NCBI RefSeq assembly: GCF_030525615.1
Contig: NZ_JAUNEJ010000001.1
Location: 372,001 to 436,000 of the forward strand
From: Cutibacterium sp.
Lineage (GTDB): Bacteria > Actinomycetota > Actinomycetes > Propionibacteriales > Propionibacteriaceae
Direction: 5' to 3'
DNA length: 64,000 bases
The position numbers and the translations under genes are program-made. Below are positions 17,489-32,260 of the stretch, in pieces; positions within the stretch are counted from its first letter, which is position 1, and every line of letters begins with the position of its first letter. Under the pieces are notes generated by a model. That model made no database searches. It saw only the letters and a program-made list of their open reading frames with translations, and was not told the origin of the DNA.

Positions 17489-20242
17489 GTGATCCCGCGC
17501 GAAGAACGTGGACCAGTCCTCAACGGACTACCGACAACCCTGCCTGACATCGATCCCGAGGAAACCCAGGAGTGGATCGAATCCCTTGACAACATGGTCG
17601 AGGCCGACGGTCCCAACCGAGCCCGGATTGTGTTGCTGAAGATGTTGGAGCGGGCTCGTAGCCACGGCCGTCTCGGGCTGTCGGCTCTCACCTCCACTGA
17701 TTACATCAACACCATTGCCGCCGAGGATGAGGAAGAGTATCCCGGTGACGCGGAGATCGAACGGAACATCCGTCGTCTACTGCGGTGGAACTCTGCCATC
17801 ACCGTGCATCGCGCTCAGCGTCCCGGTATCGGCGTCGGTGGCCACATCTCTACGTATGCCTCTGCAGTCACCTTGTACGAGGTCGGCCAGAACCACTTCT
17901 GGCGTGGACAGGACGCCCCCGGCGGCGGAGACCAGGTCTTCTTCCAGGGCCATGCGGCTCCCGGTATGTACGCCCGCGCGTTCCTGGAGGGACGTCTCAC
18001 CGAGGAGGACCTTGACGGTTTCCGTCAGGAGAAGTCGAAGGCTGGTCATGGCCTGCCCTCATATCCTCATCCGCGTATGCTGCCTGACTTCTGGCAGTTC
18101 CCCACCGTGTCGATGGGCCTGGGTCCGATGGACTCTATCTACCAGGCGTCCCTGAACAAGTACCTCACCAACCGTGGCGTCAAGGATTGCTCGGACCAGC
18201 ATGTATGGGCTTTCTTGGGCGACGGCGAGATGGACGAGCCAGAATCGCGCGGCTTCCTGCAGGTTGCTGCCAACGAGGAGCTCGACAACCTGACCTTCGT
18301 CATCAACTGCAACTTGCAGCGTCTTGACGGGCCGGTGCGTGGCAATGGCAAGATCGTCCAGGAGCTGGAGGCCGTCTTCCGTGGAGCCGGCTGGAACGTC
18401 ATCAAGGTGATCTGGGGGTCTGGCTGGGACCCGCTGTTGCAGGCTGACCGCGACGGTGCCCTTGTCGACCTCATGAACAACACCCGCGACGGCGATTACC
18501 AGACGTTCAAGGCCAACGATGGGGCCTACGTCCGTAAACATTTCTTCGGCCGTGATCCCCGCACCGCGAAGATGGTTGAGAACTGGACCGACGACCAAAT
18601 CTGGGCGCTGCGTCGTGGCGGACACGACTACCGAAAGATCTACAACGCGTACAAGGCCGCCACCGAGTTTAAGGGGGCCCCGACCGTTGTACTCGCCTGC
18701 ACCATCAAGGGCTATGACCTCGGGACCCATTTCGCGGGGCGCAATGCGACCCATCAGATGAAGAAGCTGGCCCTTGACGACCTCAAGCAGTTCCGCGATC
18801 GCCTGGAGATCCCGATCTCCGACAAGGTCTTGGAGGCCGACCCGTATCGCGCTCCGTACTTCCATCCGGGTGCCGATGACGAACGTATTCAATATCTCAT
18901 GGAGCGTCGTCGCGCTTTGGGCGGCTTCGTACCGGAGCGTCGCTCGAAGTTCACCTCCTTGCCGATTCCTGAGCAAAAGGCCTTCGACGGAGTTAAGCGT
19001 GGATCGGGCAAGCAGGAAGTCGCCACCACCATGGCCTTTGTTCGTTTGCTCAAGGACCTCATGCGCGACAAGAACTTTGCCCCACATGTCGTCCCGATTA
19101 TCCCTGACGAGGCTCGTACCTTCGGTATGGACTCGTTCTTCCCGACGATCAAGATTTACAACCCGCACGGTCAGAACTACACCCCGGTGGACCACGAGCT
19201 CATGCTCAGTTACCGCGAGGCCAAGAACGGTCAGATCTTGCACACCGGTATCAACGAAGCCGGGTCGACCGCTGCCTTTATCGCCGCTGGCACCACCTAC
19301 TCCACCCAGGGCGTGCCGATGGTGCCGATCTACCTGTTCTACTCAATGTTCGGATTCCAGCGCACCGGCGATTCCTTCTGGGCTGCCGGTGACCAGATGG
19401 CCAAGGGATTCATCATTGGGGCCACCGCCGGACGAACCACTCTGACCGGCGAAGGCACCCAGCACATGGACGGCCATTCGCCGATCTTGGCTGCCACCAA
19501 CCCGGCTGTCATCTCCTACGATCCGGCCTATTCCTACGAGATCTCCCACATTGTCCAGGCCGGTCTTAAGCAGATGTATGGCGAGAATGCCGAAGACGTC
19601 ATGTACTACCTGACGGTCTACAACGAGCCGATGATTCAGCCCGCCGAGCCGGAGGATGTCGACGCCGAAGGCATCGTCAAGGGCATGTACTTGCTGTCGC
19701 AGGGGTCCTTTGACGGCGTTGGTGAGGATGCCCGCCGAGTCCAGCTGCTTGCCTCTGGCGTTGCAGTGCCGTGGGCCCTTGAAGCTCAAAAACTCCTCAA
19801 GAACGATTTCGGTGTCGTCGCTGATGTGTGGTCAGTCACGTCGTGGAACAACCTGCGTCGTGACGCCATGGAGGCTGAGGAACAGGCTTTCCTGCATCCT
19901 GAGCAGGGTAAGCGTACTCCGTATCTCGTGGAGCGCCTGGCCGGCGCTCCTGGACCAGTCGTCGCGGCAACCGACTACATGCGTCAAGTCCCCGACCAGA
20001 TTGCCCAGTGGGTTCCGGGAGATTACGCATCCTTGGGAACTGACGGATTCGGATTCTCCGACACCCGTGCTGCGGCTCGTCGATTCTTCCACATTGACGG
20101 ACCTTCCATGGCCGTCCGCGCCCTTCAAATGCTCGCCGAACGCGGTGAGATTCCGCAGGATTGGCCTGCTAAAGCTGCCGAGAAGTACGATCTTCTCAAC
20201 GTCAACGCGGGGGAGTCCGGTAACGCTGGCGGAGACGCCTGA
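17489..20242 (+). CDS. aceE: Pyruvate dehydrogenase E1 component (homodimeric)
   Basis: 917 residues, thiamine diphosphate-dependent decarboxylation of pyruvate in the PDH complex. The N-terminal half shows [12 protein letters not shown] and the ThDP motif beginning [10 protein letters not shown] and ending near [11 protein letters not shown]. The central part includes the transketolase-type [12 protein letters not shown] and the [18 protein letters not shown] region. GTG at 17489 is preceded by AAAGGA. It is divergent from the FasR-like gene across 242 bases that hold its promoter. No E2/E3 genes are in the window, as is usual for actinobacterial aceE loci. Confidence 0.96.
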   Translation: MIPREERGPVLNGLPTTLPDIDPEETQEWIESLDNMVEADGPNRARIVLLKMLERARSHGRLGLSALTSTDYINTIAAEDEEEYPGDAEIERNIRRLLRWNSAITVHRAQRPGIGVGGHISTYASAVTLYEVGQNHFWRGQDAPGGGDQVFFQGHAAPGMYARAFLEGRLTEEDLDGFRQEKSKAGHGLPSYPHPRMLPDFWQFPTVSMGLGPMDSIYQASLNKYLTNRGVKDCSDQHVWAFLGDGEMDEPESRGFLQVAANEELDNLTFVINCNLQRLDGPVRGNGKIVQELEAVFRGAGWNVIKVIWGSGWDPLLQADRDGALVDLMNNTRDGDYQTFKANDGAYVRKHFFGRDPRTAKMVENWTDDQIWALRRGGHDYRKIYNAYKAATEFKGAPTVVLACTIKGYDLGTHFAGRNATHQMKKLALDDLKQFRDRLEIPISDKVLEADPYRAPYFHPGADDERIQYLMERRRALGGFVPERRSKFTSLPIPEQKAFDGVKRGSGKQEVATTMAFVRLLKDLMRDKNFAPHVVPIIPDEARTFGMDSFFPTIKIYNPHGQNYTPVDHELMLSYREAKNGQILHTGINEAGSTAAFIAAGTTYSTQGVPMVPIYLFYSMFGFQRTGDSFWAAGDQMAKGFIIGATAGRTTLTGEGTQHMDGHSPILAATNPAVISYDPAYSYEISHIVQAGLKQMYGENAEDVMYYLTVYNEPMIQPAEPEDVDAEGIVKGMYLLSQGSFDGVGEDARRVQLLASGVAVPWALEAQKLLKNDFGVVADVWSVTSWNNLRRDAMEAEEQAFLHPEQGKRTPYLVERLAGAPGPVVAATDYMRQVPDQIAQWVPGDYASLGTDGFGFSDTRAAARRFFHIDGPSMAVRALQMLAERGEIPQDWPAKAAEKYDLLNVNAGESGNAGGDA

Positions 20243-20257
20243 TCGAATCTCACCATG

Positions 20258-20286
20258 CGGAGGTCACCCCCCTGAGGTGGCCTCCG
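20258..20286 (+). terminator. Hairpin after aceE
   Basis: CGGAGGTCAC (20258-20267) pairs with GTGGCCTCCG (20277-20286) with one U-G pair and a nine-base loop, starting 15 bases after the aceE stop. The following TATCTCGTAT is only mildly T-rich. Confidence 0.6.
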
Positions 20287-20360
20287 TATCTCGTATCTGG
20301 CACGCTTGTGTCAAGGTGTCTTTCGCGCCAGACGCACATACTTGAGGAAGCTGAGGATTC

Positions 20361-20765
20361 GTGGGAAGCGGCAGCGATTTGGACAAGCTCGGTCTTGAGG
20401 CCGGGCAGGTGGTCCAGGAGCTCGGTTGGGACGATGATGTTGACGAGGATCTCCGCCAGGAGGTCATGGACATCATCGACGGTGACATGATCGAGGATTC
20501 GATTGACGCCGTTGACATCGTCTGGTTGTGGTTACGTGCCGACGATGGTGATGTGGCCGATGGGTTGGTTGACGCTATGCGAGACCTGTCTGACGATGGT
20601 TTTATCGTGCTCGTCACCCCGAAGGTGGGACGGCCCGGCACTATTGATCCGGCGGATCTTTCCGATGGGGCCGCCACGGCTGGCATGGTGCTGACGACCA
20701 GTTATGACGCCGGCGAGGATTGGCAGGCCCACAAGGTCGTACGTCCCCGCGGCGGGCGTCGCTGA
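20361..20765 (+). CDS. DUF3052 family protein
   Basis: 134 residues, acidic, with the actinobacterial DUF3052 layout: LGLEAGQVVQELGWDDDVD at the start, an acidic central section, IVLVTPKVGRPG and a TTSYDAGEDWQAHKVV end. Start GTG at 20361. Its partner in other actinobacteria is also aceE, which lies 119 bases upstream. The role is unknown. Confidence 0.85.
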   Translation: MGSGSDLDKLGLEAGQVVQELGWDDDVDEDLRQEVMDIIDGDMIEDSIDAVDIVWLWLRADDGDVADGLVDAMRDLSDDGFIVLVTPKVGRPGTIDPADLSDGAATAGMVLTTSYDAGEDWQAHKVVRPRGGRR

Positions 20766-20840
20766 AGCCTGGTTCCCGCCCTCGGACGGCATGATCGCCG
20801 GATCATCGTTGGCAGTCAAGTGAAGACTCATCACTGACGG

Positions 20841-21425
20841 TCAAATCTGCGAACTCGTGGTAACCGTCACCCCGGCATTGGTCATCGCTGCCACGGCGGC
20901 CTCGCCCAGTTCAGGGCTGACCGGCTCACTCAGATCAGTCAGGCAACGGGTCGCAAATCCCAGCTTCTGAGCGTCCAAGCTGGTGTCTTTGACACAGTGA
21001 GACAGCGCGAGCCCGATGACGTCGACGGACTCTATGCCACCGTTGCGCAGTACCGTCTCCAGCGTCAGGCCATCGGTGGTCGTGCCCTCAAAGCCGGAGT
21101 AGGCCGCAGCATACTGGCCCTTCTTCACCCGCGCGTCGACCACAATGCCAGCAACGGCTGGGTGTATTTCAGCCTCTTTGGTGCCGGCTACCCCATGGGG
21201 AGGCCAGGAATCCACGAAGTCAGGGTTGCTAGCGAAGTGATCGCCAGGATCGATATGCCAATCCTGGGTCGTGACTACCATGTCGTAGCGGTCTCGATGA
21301 GCAGCAATGTAGGACGCAATGCGTTGTGCGCAGGCGTTGCCGCCCGCAACGGCGAGGGCGCCTCCCTCACAGAAAGTCGGTTGGACGTCGACGACGATGA
21401 GCGCGCGATGTGATGATGTGGCCAT
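20841..21425 (-). CDS. pncA: Nicotinamidase (isochorismatase-like hydrolase)
   Basis: 194 residues. The Asp-Lys-Cys triad of nicotinamidases is visible: Asp in IVVDVQPTF near residue 12, Lys in VKKGQYAAAY and Cys in GLALSHCVKDTS. Metal-binding residues are in TQDWHIDPGDHF. It converts nicotinamide to nicotinate in NAD salvage. ATG at 21425 is preferred because AGGA lies seven bases upstream; GTG at 21431 would add two residues. The aldo-keto reductase gene is divergent. Confidence 0.9.
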   Translation of the reverse strand: MATSSHRALIVVDVQPTFCEGGALAVAGGNACAQRIASYIAAHRDRYDMVVTTQDWHIDPGDHFASNPDFVDSWPPHGVAGTKEAEIHPAVAGIVVDARVKKGQYAAAYSGFEGTTTDGLTLETVLRNGGIESVDVIGLALSHCVKDTSLDAQKLGFATRCLTDLSEPVSPELGEAAVAAMTNAGVTVTTSSQI

Positions 21426-21469
21426 GGACACATCCTGTCACTACGGCTGATCCTCGGTACGCTGGCGCT

Positions 21470-22483
21470 ATGGCAGTGAGCACCTATGTGGCAGCCCAGG
21501 ATCGCTACGACACCATGGAGTATCGACGGTGTGGAACCAGCGGCTTGCTGCTGCCGGCAATCTCGTTGGGCCTGTGGCACAATTTTGGGGACTTGCACCC
21601 AGGTTCTACTCAACGTGCCGTGTTGCGTCGCGCCTTCGACTGTGGGATCACCCACTTCGACCTGGCTAACAACTATGGCCCGCCTTACGGCCAGGCCGAG
21701 ATCAATTTCGGTCGGATCATGGCCACCGACTTCAATCCCTACCGTGATGAACTCATCATCAGCTCCAAGGCGGGTTACGACATGTGGCCCGGGCCTTACG
21801 GACAGGGAGGAGGCTCTCGTAAGTACCTCATTGCCTCCTGCGATCAGTCTCTCAAGCGTATGGGTCTGGACTACGTCGATATCTTCTATTCCCATCGTTT
21901 CGACCCGGACACCCCACTTGAAGAGACGATGGGAGCCTTGGACCGTATCGTTCGCTCGGGACGGGCTCTCTATGCAGGCATTTCCTCATATGACCCTGAG
22001 CAGACCGAGAAGGCTGCCGCTATTGCACGCGACCTTGGGACCCCGCTGCTCATCCACCAGCCGCGCTACAACATGTTCGATCGCTGGATCGAAGATGGTC
22101 TCGTTGACACCTGTGAGCAGGAAGGGATGGGAATCATCTGCTTCTCCCCGTTGGCTCAGGGAATCCTCACTGACAAGTATCTCAACGGCATTCCGGCCCG
22201 GTCGCGAGCTGGGATGGGAGCGATCTCGCTGCGCCCCGAGCAGATTGATGACGCCACCCGGGCCGCTGTTTCCGCTCTTAACGAGATCGCTAAGGACCGA
22301 GACCAGACTCTCGCTCAGATGGCTTTGTCGTGGATTCTGCGGGATTCCCGTATCACCAGTGTCCTCGTCGGTGCCTCGTCGGTGCCGCAGCTGGACTCTG
22401 ACATCGACGCCCTGAGGGCGACGCCCTTCACTGACGAGGAGAGGGTCAATATCGAGTCGGTGCTGGCCGATCATGCCTGCTGA
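21470..22483 (+). CDS. Aldo/keto reductase (YghZ-like)
   Basis: 337 residues, NADPH-dependent (alpha/beta)8 barrel. Catalytic residues are Asp and Tyr in FDLANNYGPPYG, Lys in ISSKAGYDMWPG and His in YSHRFDPDTP. The segments NYGPPYGQAE and GKYLNGIP resemble E. coli YghZ, which reduces L-glyceraldehyde 3-phosphate and methylglyoxal. The ATG at 21470 fits the conserved start EYRRCGTSGLLLP about 15 residues in. The pyr leader begins right after its stop. Substrate is inferred. Confidence 0.88.
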   Translation: MAVSTYVAAQDRYDTMEYRRCGTSGLLLPAISLGLWHNFGDLHPGSTQRAVLRRAFDCGITHFDLANNYGPPYGQAEINFGRIMATDFNPYRDELIISSKAGYDMWPGPYGQGGGSRKYLIASCDQSLKRMGLDYVDIFYSHRFDPDTPLEETMGALDRIVRSGRALYAGISSYDPEQTEKAAAIARDLGTPLLIHQPRYNMFDRWIEDGLVDTCEQEGMGIICFSPLAQGILTDKYLNGIPARSRAGMGAISLRPEQIDDATRAAVSALNEIAKDRDQTLAQMALSWILRDSRITSVLVGASSVPQLDSDIDALRATPFTDEERVNIESVLADHAC

Positions 22484-22531
22484 GATAACTCAGCCGGGAT
22501 AGTGCTACGCTCCTAACGACGCCCTTTAATG

Positions 22532-22549
22532 GCGATCCCGTGAGGTCGC
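22532..22549 (+). promoter_or_regulatory. PyrR-binding RNA hairpin in the pyr leader
   Basis: GCGA(T)CC-CGTGA-GGTCGC forms a bulged stem-loop with the conserved loop CCGTGAGG seen in PyrR-bound mRNA sites of other bacteria (Bacillus-type AGAGAGG and actinobacterial CGTGAGG variants). It lies 91-108 bases before the pyrR ATG, the first gene of the operon, and PyrR itself is encoded immediately downstream. Confidence 0.7.
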
Positions 22550-22559
22550 GAAGGTCGTG

Positions 22560-24152
<1,593 letters not shown>

Positions 24153-24156
<4 letters not shown>

Positions 24157-25490
24157 GTCGAAGGGTCCTCCTCACCGGGGTGACCATGTTGGAGGGAGCT
24201 ACCCCGGTCCCTTCCCAGCTCCTCGTGCGTGATGGTCGGATAGAAGCCATGTCACGGGGCAGGCGCAATGCTCTCGACGGAGCTGACGCGCAGGTCATCG
24301 ACCTGGGTGGTGCCCTGGTGACTCCCGGCATGGTGGATTTGCACGTTCATCTGCGCGAACCGGGCCAGGAGCACAAGGAGACCATTGCCTCGGGTACTGC
24401 TGCCGCTGCTCGTGGCGGTTGGACGACTATTTGCGCTATGCCGAATACCGTGCCCGACCCGCACACTCCCGAGCTGATGGCCGACCTTAAGCGCAGGATT
24501 GATGAGTCCGCAGTGGTGCGGGTGCGTCCCATCGCCCCAATCACCGTTGGACTGACGAGTACTCATCTGGTTGATGTCGATGCCTTGACTCGCGCCGGGG
24601 CCGTCGCTTTCTCCAATGACGGCAAGGGAGTTCAACTGGCCGGAACGATGTACGACGCTATGCGTGCTGCCGCAGCCGCAGATCGTCCCATCGCTGCCCA
24701 CGCCGAGGATGAATCCTTGGTGCGCGGCGGGGTCATCAATGACGGGCGACGCGCGCGTGAACTTGGGTTGCCTCCGATGACACGTCTTGCTGAGACCGTC
24801 CACGTGGCCCGAGACGTCATGATCGCCGAGGCCACCGGAGCGCACTACCATCTGTGCCACGCCTCGACCAGACAGTCGATTCGCACCCTGCGGCGCGGTC
24901 GTGAAGACGGCGCGAATGTTACCGGAGAAGCGGCACCTCATCACCTGTTGCTCGCTGATGACGACATTCCCAGTGATGACGGTTTTTACAAGATGAATCC
25001 ACCGCTGCGCACCCGAGATGACGTTGACGCCATGGTCGAAGGACTATGTGACGGTACCTTGACCTGTATCGCCACCGACAATGCACCTCATGCTGCCGCT
25101 GAGAAGGATTGTTCCTTCCGTAATGCTGCTTTCGGGGTGATTACTAACGAGCACACTTTCGCTCTGCTCTACACGAACTTCGTGCTGGAGCGTCGATTCC
25201 GCCTCGATCAGCTTGTCAACTGGCTCACCGTCGGACCTGCCGACACCTTTGGGCTAACTGATGCTGGTCGGCTGCGAGTGGGGGGACCTGCCGACCTCGC
25301 GGCCTTCGACTTGCAAAACCAGACGACGATCATTCCTGAGGAGGGTGCTGGCATGGGGCGCAATACCCCGTTTGCCGGACGCTGTGTCTTCGGCGACTGC
25401 GTGCTGACGATGGTCGGTGGGCGGACAGTTCACCGTCGGCGACAGCACATCGGCAAGACTGACGACCACGAGATGGGAGACCCGCAATGA
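24153..25490 (+). CDS. pyrC: Dihydroorotase (type I)
   Basis: 445-residue zinc amidohydrolase that cyclises carbamoyl-aspartate. Metal ligands are in [15 protein letters not shown] near residue 65; further signatures are [27 protein letters not shown] and the Asp in [12 protein letters not shown]. Start GTG at 24153 overlaps the pyrB stop (GTGA). Type I enzymes are long and often found in Gram-positive operons with pyrB, as here. Confidence 0.95.
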
Positions 25491-26575
25491 GCAGACGCAC
25501 CCTGTTGTTGGCCGATGGGACGAGTTACCAGGGGGAGGCCTTTGGGGCAGACCATGAGGTGAGTGCCGAGGTCGTTTTCACCACCGGTATGACCGGGTAC
25601 CAAGAAACCCTTACAGACCAGTCCTACAACGGACAGATCGTCACCTTCACTTACCCCCTCATCGGCAACTGCGGTATCAACCGCGATGACATGGAATCCC
25701 TCTTCCCGACAACCGCCGGGGTCATCTGTCGAGAGGTGCCGCGACTTGCCAGCAACTGGCGCAACCGTCTCAGCCTCGATGAATTCCTTACCACCCATGG
25801 CATTCCTGGTCTGGCTGGTATCGACACTCGTGCTCTGGTACGACGACTACGCAATGAGGGGGTCATGAAGGGGGTCTTGCTGGGTCCGGACGCCGACCTT
25901 GACGCCGAGCTGGAGAAGCTGCGCAACACCGAGCTGCCTACCGACCAGATTGCCCAGGTTTCCACTCGCACCGCCTACCCGTCCCCGTTGGGAGGACGCA
26001 GTGTGGTGCTCTTCGATTTTGGTCTCAAACACTCCATCCTGCGCGAGCTCAGCAAACGCGGCTGTGCCGTCACGGTGGTGCCGTGGGACATTTCGGCAGA
26101 TCGGGTGCGTGCCTTGGCCCCCGATGGGATCATGTTGTCCAACGGCCCGGGCGACCCGAAGTCGATCCCGCAGGTTCAGGATGTGGTGCGTGAGCTCCAG
26201 GAGGAGTACCCGATTTTCGGTATCTGTATGGGTCACCAGATCTTCGCCCTGGCCAATGGTGCCGACACCTACAAGTTGCCCTTCGGCCACCGTGGTTTCA
26301 ACCATCCGGTGCGCGATCTAGCGACTGGACGGATCGACTTCACGAGTCAGAACCACGGATATGCGGTAGATCCCGAATCGGTGGCTGGAACCGAGCTGGA
26401 GATCACTCACATCGAGATCAATGACGAGACGGTCATGGGGGTACGTCACACTCGCCTGGGATCGTTTTCGGTGCAATACCACCCTGACGCGGCCGCTGGA
26501 CCGCACGACGCTGCGCACGTTTTCGACGACTTCGTGGCGCTCATGGACGCCCACCACACTGGAGGCCAGAACTGA
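25487..26575 (+). CDS. carA: Carbamoyl phosphate synthase small subunit
   Basis: 362 residues; hydrolyses glutamine and passes ammonia to CarB. N-terminal domain ([17 protein letters not shown]) and a class I glutaminase domain with Cys in [10 protein letters not shown]. The triad end reads [12 protein letters not shown] at residues ~331-342, with Asp (residue 334) where the Glu of the Cys-His-Glu triad normally stands. Other glutamine-site residues, including SNGPGDPKS and NHGYAVD, are normal. ATG at 25487 overlaps the pyrC stop (ATGA). Confidence 0.95.
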   Translation: MSRRTLLLADGTSYQGEAFGADHEVSAEVVFTTGMTGYQETLTDQSYNGQIVTFTYPLIGNCGINRDDMESLFPTTAGVICREVPRLASNWRNRLSLDEFLTTHGIPGLAGIDTRALVRRLRNEGVMKGVLLGPDADLDAELEKLRNTELPTDQIAQVSTRTAYPSPLGGRSVVLFDFGLKHSILRELSKRGCAVTVVPWDISADRVRALAPDGIMLSNGPGDPKSIPQVQDVVRELQEEYPIFGICMGHQIFALANGADTYKLPFGHRGFNHPVRDLATGRIDFTSQNHGYAVDPESVAGTELEITHIEINDETVMGVRHTRLGSFSVQYHPDAAAGPHDAAHVFDDFVALMDAHHTGGQN

Positions 26576-29500
26576 TGCCCCGCCGTACCGACCTGCATCG
26601 CATTCTCGTCATTGGATCCGGTCCGATCATCATCGGTCAGGCCGCCGAGTTCGACTACGCCGGCACCCAGGCCTGTCTGGCTCTCAAAGAGGAGGGGTAC
26701 GAGGTCATCCTCGTCAACTCCAACCCAGCCACGATCATGACCGACCGTGACATCGCCGACAAGGTCTACATCGAGCCCATCACCTTAGAGTTCGTCTCCT
26801 CGATTCTGCGCCGAGAACGTCCTGACGCCATCGTCCCCACTTTGGGTGGCCAGACCGGACTTAACATGGCCACTGAGCTAGCCAAGTCCGGGATCCTCGA
26901 TGAGCTGGGTATCGAGCTGCTGGGTACCAAGCTTTCGGCTATCGAAAGGGCCGAAGACCGTGACCTGTTTAAACAGCTCATGGACGAGCTGGGCCAGCCG
27001 GTGCCAGCTTCTGAGATCGTCCACACCGTCGACGAGGCGGTCGAGGTGGGCAACACGATTGGTTACCCGCTCATCGTTCGTCCTGCCTACACCTTGGGGG
27101 GAACCGGAGGCGGTATTTGCCAGGATGAGGCTGAACTGGTTCGCATCGTCGGAAAGGGCCTTGAGCTCTCCCCGGTGACCGAGTGCCTGGTCGAGCAGTC
27201 GATCGCCGGGTACAAGGAAATCGAGTACGAGATGATGCGCGACAGCGCCGACAACACCATGGTCGTATGCACCATGGAGAACTTTGACCCGGTCGGCGTC
27301 CACACCGGCGACTCCATCGTTTTCGCCCCCACCCAGACTCTGACTGACGTCGAACACGAAATGTTGCGCGACGCGTCGATCGAAATTGTCCGGGCGCTGG
27401 GGATTGAGGGTGGCTGTAACGTTCAGCTCGCCCTGGACCCGGAGTCCTTCCAGTACTACGTCATCGAGGTCAATCCGCGCGTTTCGCGGTCCTCGGCTTT
27501 GGCGTCTAAGGCCACCGGCTACCCGATCGCCAAGATCGCCGCGAAGATCGCTGTCGGCATGACCCTCGATGAGATTCGCAATCCTGTTACCGGGACGACC
27601 TGGTCGATGTTCGAGCCGATGCTTGATTATGTCGTCGCCAAGATTCCGCGCTGGCCCTTCGACAAGTTTGCCCGGGCTGATCGTCGCTTGGGCACCCAGA
27701 TGAAAGCCACCGGTGAAGTGATGGCGTTGGGACGCACGATTGAGGAATCCCTGCTCAAGGCGGTGCGCTCCTTGGAAATTGGCGTCGACCATATCTGCCT
27801 GCGCGAGGTTGCAGACCTTCCCGACGACATCCTTGAGGAGCGCCTGCTGCACGCCCGCGACGACCGTCTTTTCTGCCTGGCAGAGGCAATCAGGCGAGGC
27901 CGCACGGTACACGAACTCCACGAGCAGACGAAGATTGACGTCTTCTTCCTCGACAAGATCGCCCACATCCTCGAGATCGAGGAGAGACTGCGCGCCTGCC
28001 CCGACGATCCTGAGGCTCTCTGGATCGCGAAACGCAATGGTTTCTGCGACCCGGCGATTGGACGTTTGTGGGGCAAGACCGCAGATGAGGTGCGAACCCG
28101 TCGACTTGAGGCTGGTATCAAGCCGGTCTACAAGATGGTCGACACCTGTGCTGGCGAGTTCGAGTCTTCAACTCCGTACTTCTACTCGACCTATGAAATG
28201 GAGAACGAGTCGGTGAAGTCGGATCGCCCCAGCGTCCTGGTGCTAGGTTCCGGCCCGATCCGTATCGGTCAGGGCATTGAGTTCGATTACGCCACGGTCC
28301 ACTCAGTCAAGGCCATCCAAGCTGCCGGGTATGAGGCCATCATCATGAACTCCAACCCGGAGACGGTCTCGACCGATTTCTCCATCTCGGACAAGCTGTA
28401 CTTCGAGCCGCTCACGATCGAGGACGTCATGAACGTCATCGACCTCGAACAGCCTGAGGGGGTTATTGTCCAATTCGGTGGCCAGACAGCCATCAACCTG
28501 GCCGGTCCGCTGGACGCTGCTGGGGTGCCAATCCTTGGCACTCAGCTGGCTGACCTTGATCGCGCTGAAGATCGCGAGGGATTCGAATCCCTGCTGGCTG
28601 AGCTGCAGATTCCGCAGGCTCCGGGTGGTACGGCTCGCTCGTCCGAGGAAGCCCTCGCTGTTGCGCAGGAACTCGGGTATCCGGTCTTGGTGCGACCTTC
28701 CTACGTCATTGGTGGTCGCGCGATGGCTATCGTCACGAGCGCTGAGGAGCTCAAGCGTTATATGCGCGACGCTGTTCATGCCAGTCCTGACAAGCCGATA
28801 CTTGTGGATCGCTACCTCAACGGTCTGGAGTGTGAGGTCGATGCGATCTGTGATGGCACCGACGTGCTCATCCCCGGAATCATGGAGCACATTGAGCGCG
28901 CAGGCGTTCACTCGGGCGACTCGATGGCTGTCTACCCGCCGCAGCGGATGAATCAGAAGGTCATTGATCGTATCGTCGAGGTGACGACGAAGCTGGCCTT
29001 GGGCCTCAACACCAAGGGCATTCTCAACATCCAGTTCGTTATCGCCAAGGACCCTGCCACCGGTGAGGACACCGTCTACGTCATCGAGGCCAACCCGCGT
29101 GCCTCGCGCACCGTGCCTTTCCTGTCCAAGATTACGGGCGTGTCGATGGCTCAGGTGGCTACCCGGATCATCCTCGGGGAGAAGCTATCCGACCTCGGTT
29201 TGAAGCCTGGCCTGCTGCCGTTTTCCACGCGTATTCACGTCAAGTCTCCAGTCTTCAGCTTCTCCAAGCTCGATCTGGTCGATTCGCACTTGGGCCCGGA
29301 AATGAAGTCCACCGGTGAGGTCATGGGGTCTGACGACACGATAGAGAAGGCTCTTTACAAAGTCTTCGAGGCCGCGAACCTGCACGTCCCCGAGTACGGC
29401 AAGATCCTCATCACGGTGGCCGACGATGCCAAGCCTGAGGCCCTCGCCTTGGCCCGACGCTTCGACCGAATCGGCTTCCAGCTCATCGGTACCAAGGGCA

Positions 29501-29780
29501 CCGCGCGGTTCTTCGACGAAGATGGGTTGCGTATCGACGTGGCCGAGAAGATTGGGTCGGGAGAAGCCGGGTCCACTGAATCCGTCCTGGACCTCATCAG
29601 CCGCAATGGCTGCGACGCCGTTATCAATGTCATGGGCAATGGCCAGGACACCATCATTGACGGAAAACAGATCCGTCGCGAGGCCATTGCCCGAGGCATT
29701 CCGTTGTTTACCTCTCTGGATACCGCTGCGGCGATCTGTCGGGTGATGGAGTCGCGCGTCTTCTCGACGGAGACGATCTG

Positions 29781-29781
<1 letters not shown>
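26575..29781 (+). CDS. carB: Carbamoyl phosphate synthase large subunit
   Basis: 1068 residues, full length, with the duplicated ATP-grasp halves. The first half begins [20 protein letters not shown] and contains [11 protein letters not shown]; the second half begins [19 protein letters not shown], near residue 555. The C-terminal allosteric MGS-like domain ends with [13 protein letters not shown]. The ATG shares one base with the carA stop (TGATG). Carbamoyl phosphate made here serves PyrB; no arginine genes are nearby. Confidence 0.97.
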
Positions 29782-31495
<1,714 letters not shown>

Positions 31496-31521
31496 TTATC
31501 GACCACCACCAAGGAGTAGAT

Positions 31522-32232
31522 ATGGACACCAGCCGCCCGATCATTGCCCTCGATCTCCCAAACGCGGAGATCGCCCTCGACTTCGTGAGCAAGTTCGACG
31601 AGAGCCTGTTTGTCAAAGTAGGGATGGAACTGTTCTACGCGGCAGGCCCGAGCATCATCACCAGTCTCAAAGAGGCCGGACACGATGTCTTCTGCGACCT
31701 CAAACTTCACGACATACCTAACACCGTCAAAGGCGCTGCTGCGAGCTTGTCTCGGTTGGGAGCAGATCTGCTGACTGTCCATGCTGCTGGCGGAAAGGCC
31801 ATGATGGAGGCTGCCCTGGAGGGACTGGGAGAGGCGGTTGAGACCACCCGTGTGGTCGCGATCACCCAGCTCACCTCCACTTCGCCAGAGGCATTGAAAA
31901 CTGAGCAACTCATTGAGGTGCCGCTGGCTGAATCAGTACGCAACTACGCCAAACTTGCCGAGTCGGCTGGGCTGGCCGGTGTTGTCTGCTCAGCCCACGA
32001 GGCCGCCGACATCGCCTCAGTGACTGGCCCAGACTTCCTGCGCGTCACCCCGGGAATCCGTCCGGCTGGTGCCGCAGTCGGGGACCAATCCCGGGTCGCC
32101 ACTCCCGGAAATGCGGCGTCGATGGGGTCCTCAGCCATCGTGGTAGGTCGACCTATCACTAAGGCTGATGATCCGGTCGCCGCCTATCACGCCATCCGCG
32201 ATGAATGGAATGCCGGACGCACGGCAGCCTGA
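31522..32232 (+). CDS. pyrF: Orotidine 5'-phosphate decarboxylase
   Basis: 236 residues, last step to UMP. Catalytic Asp-Lys-Asp set is seen in [16 protein letters not shown] near residue 60; the opening [10 protein letters not shown] and closing phosphate loop [12 protein letters not shown] are intact. ATG at 31522 with AAGGAG eight bases upstream. It belongs to the subgroup found in Firmicutes and not the longer mycobacterial type. Confidence 0.95.
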   Translation: MDTSRPIIALDLPNAEIALDFVSKFDESLFVKVGMELFYAAGPSIITSLKEAGHDVFCDLKLHDIPNTVKGAAASLSRLGADLLTVHAAGGKAMMEAALEGLGEAVETTRVVAITQLTSTSPEALKTEQLIEVPLAESVRNYAKLAESAGLAGVVCSAHEAADIASVTGPDFLRVTPGIRPAGAAVGDQSRVATPGNAASMGSSAIVVGRPITKADDPVAAYHAIRDEWNAGRTAA

Positions 32233-32260
32233 CGACAACATCACTTGGAGGAAGACCGTC

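Noticed and set aside
18059-19243. Long open frame antisense to aceE (394 codons)
   Set aside because: It mirrors aceE codon structure in GC-rich DNA, has no recognisable domain and no ribosome site.
26878-27966. Long open frame antisense to carB
   Set aside because: Shadow; carB is fully conserved here.
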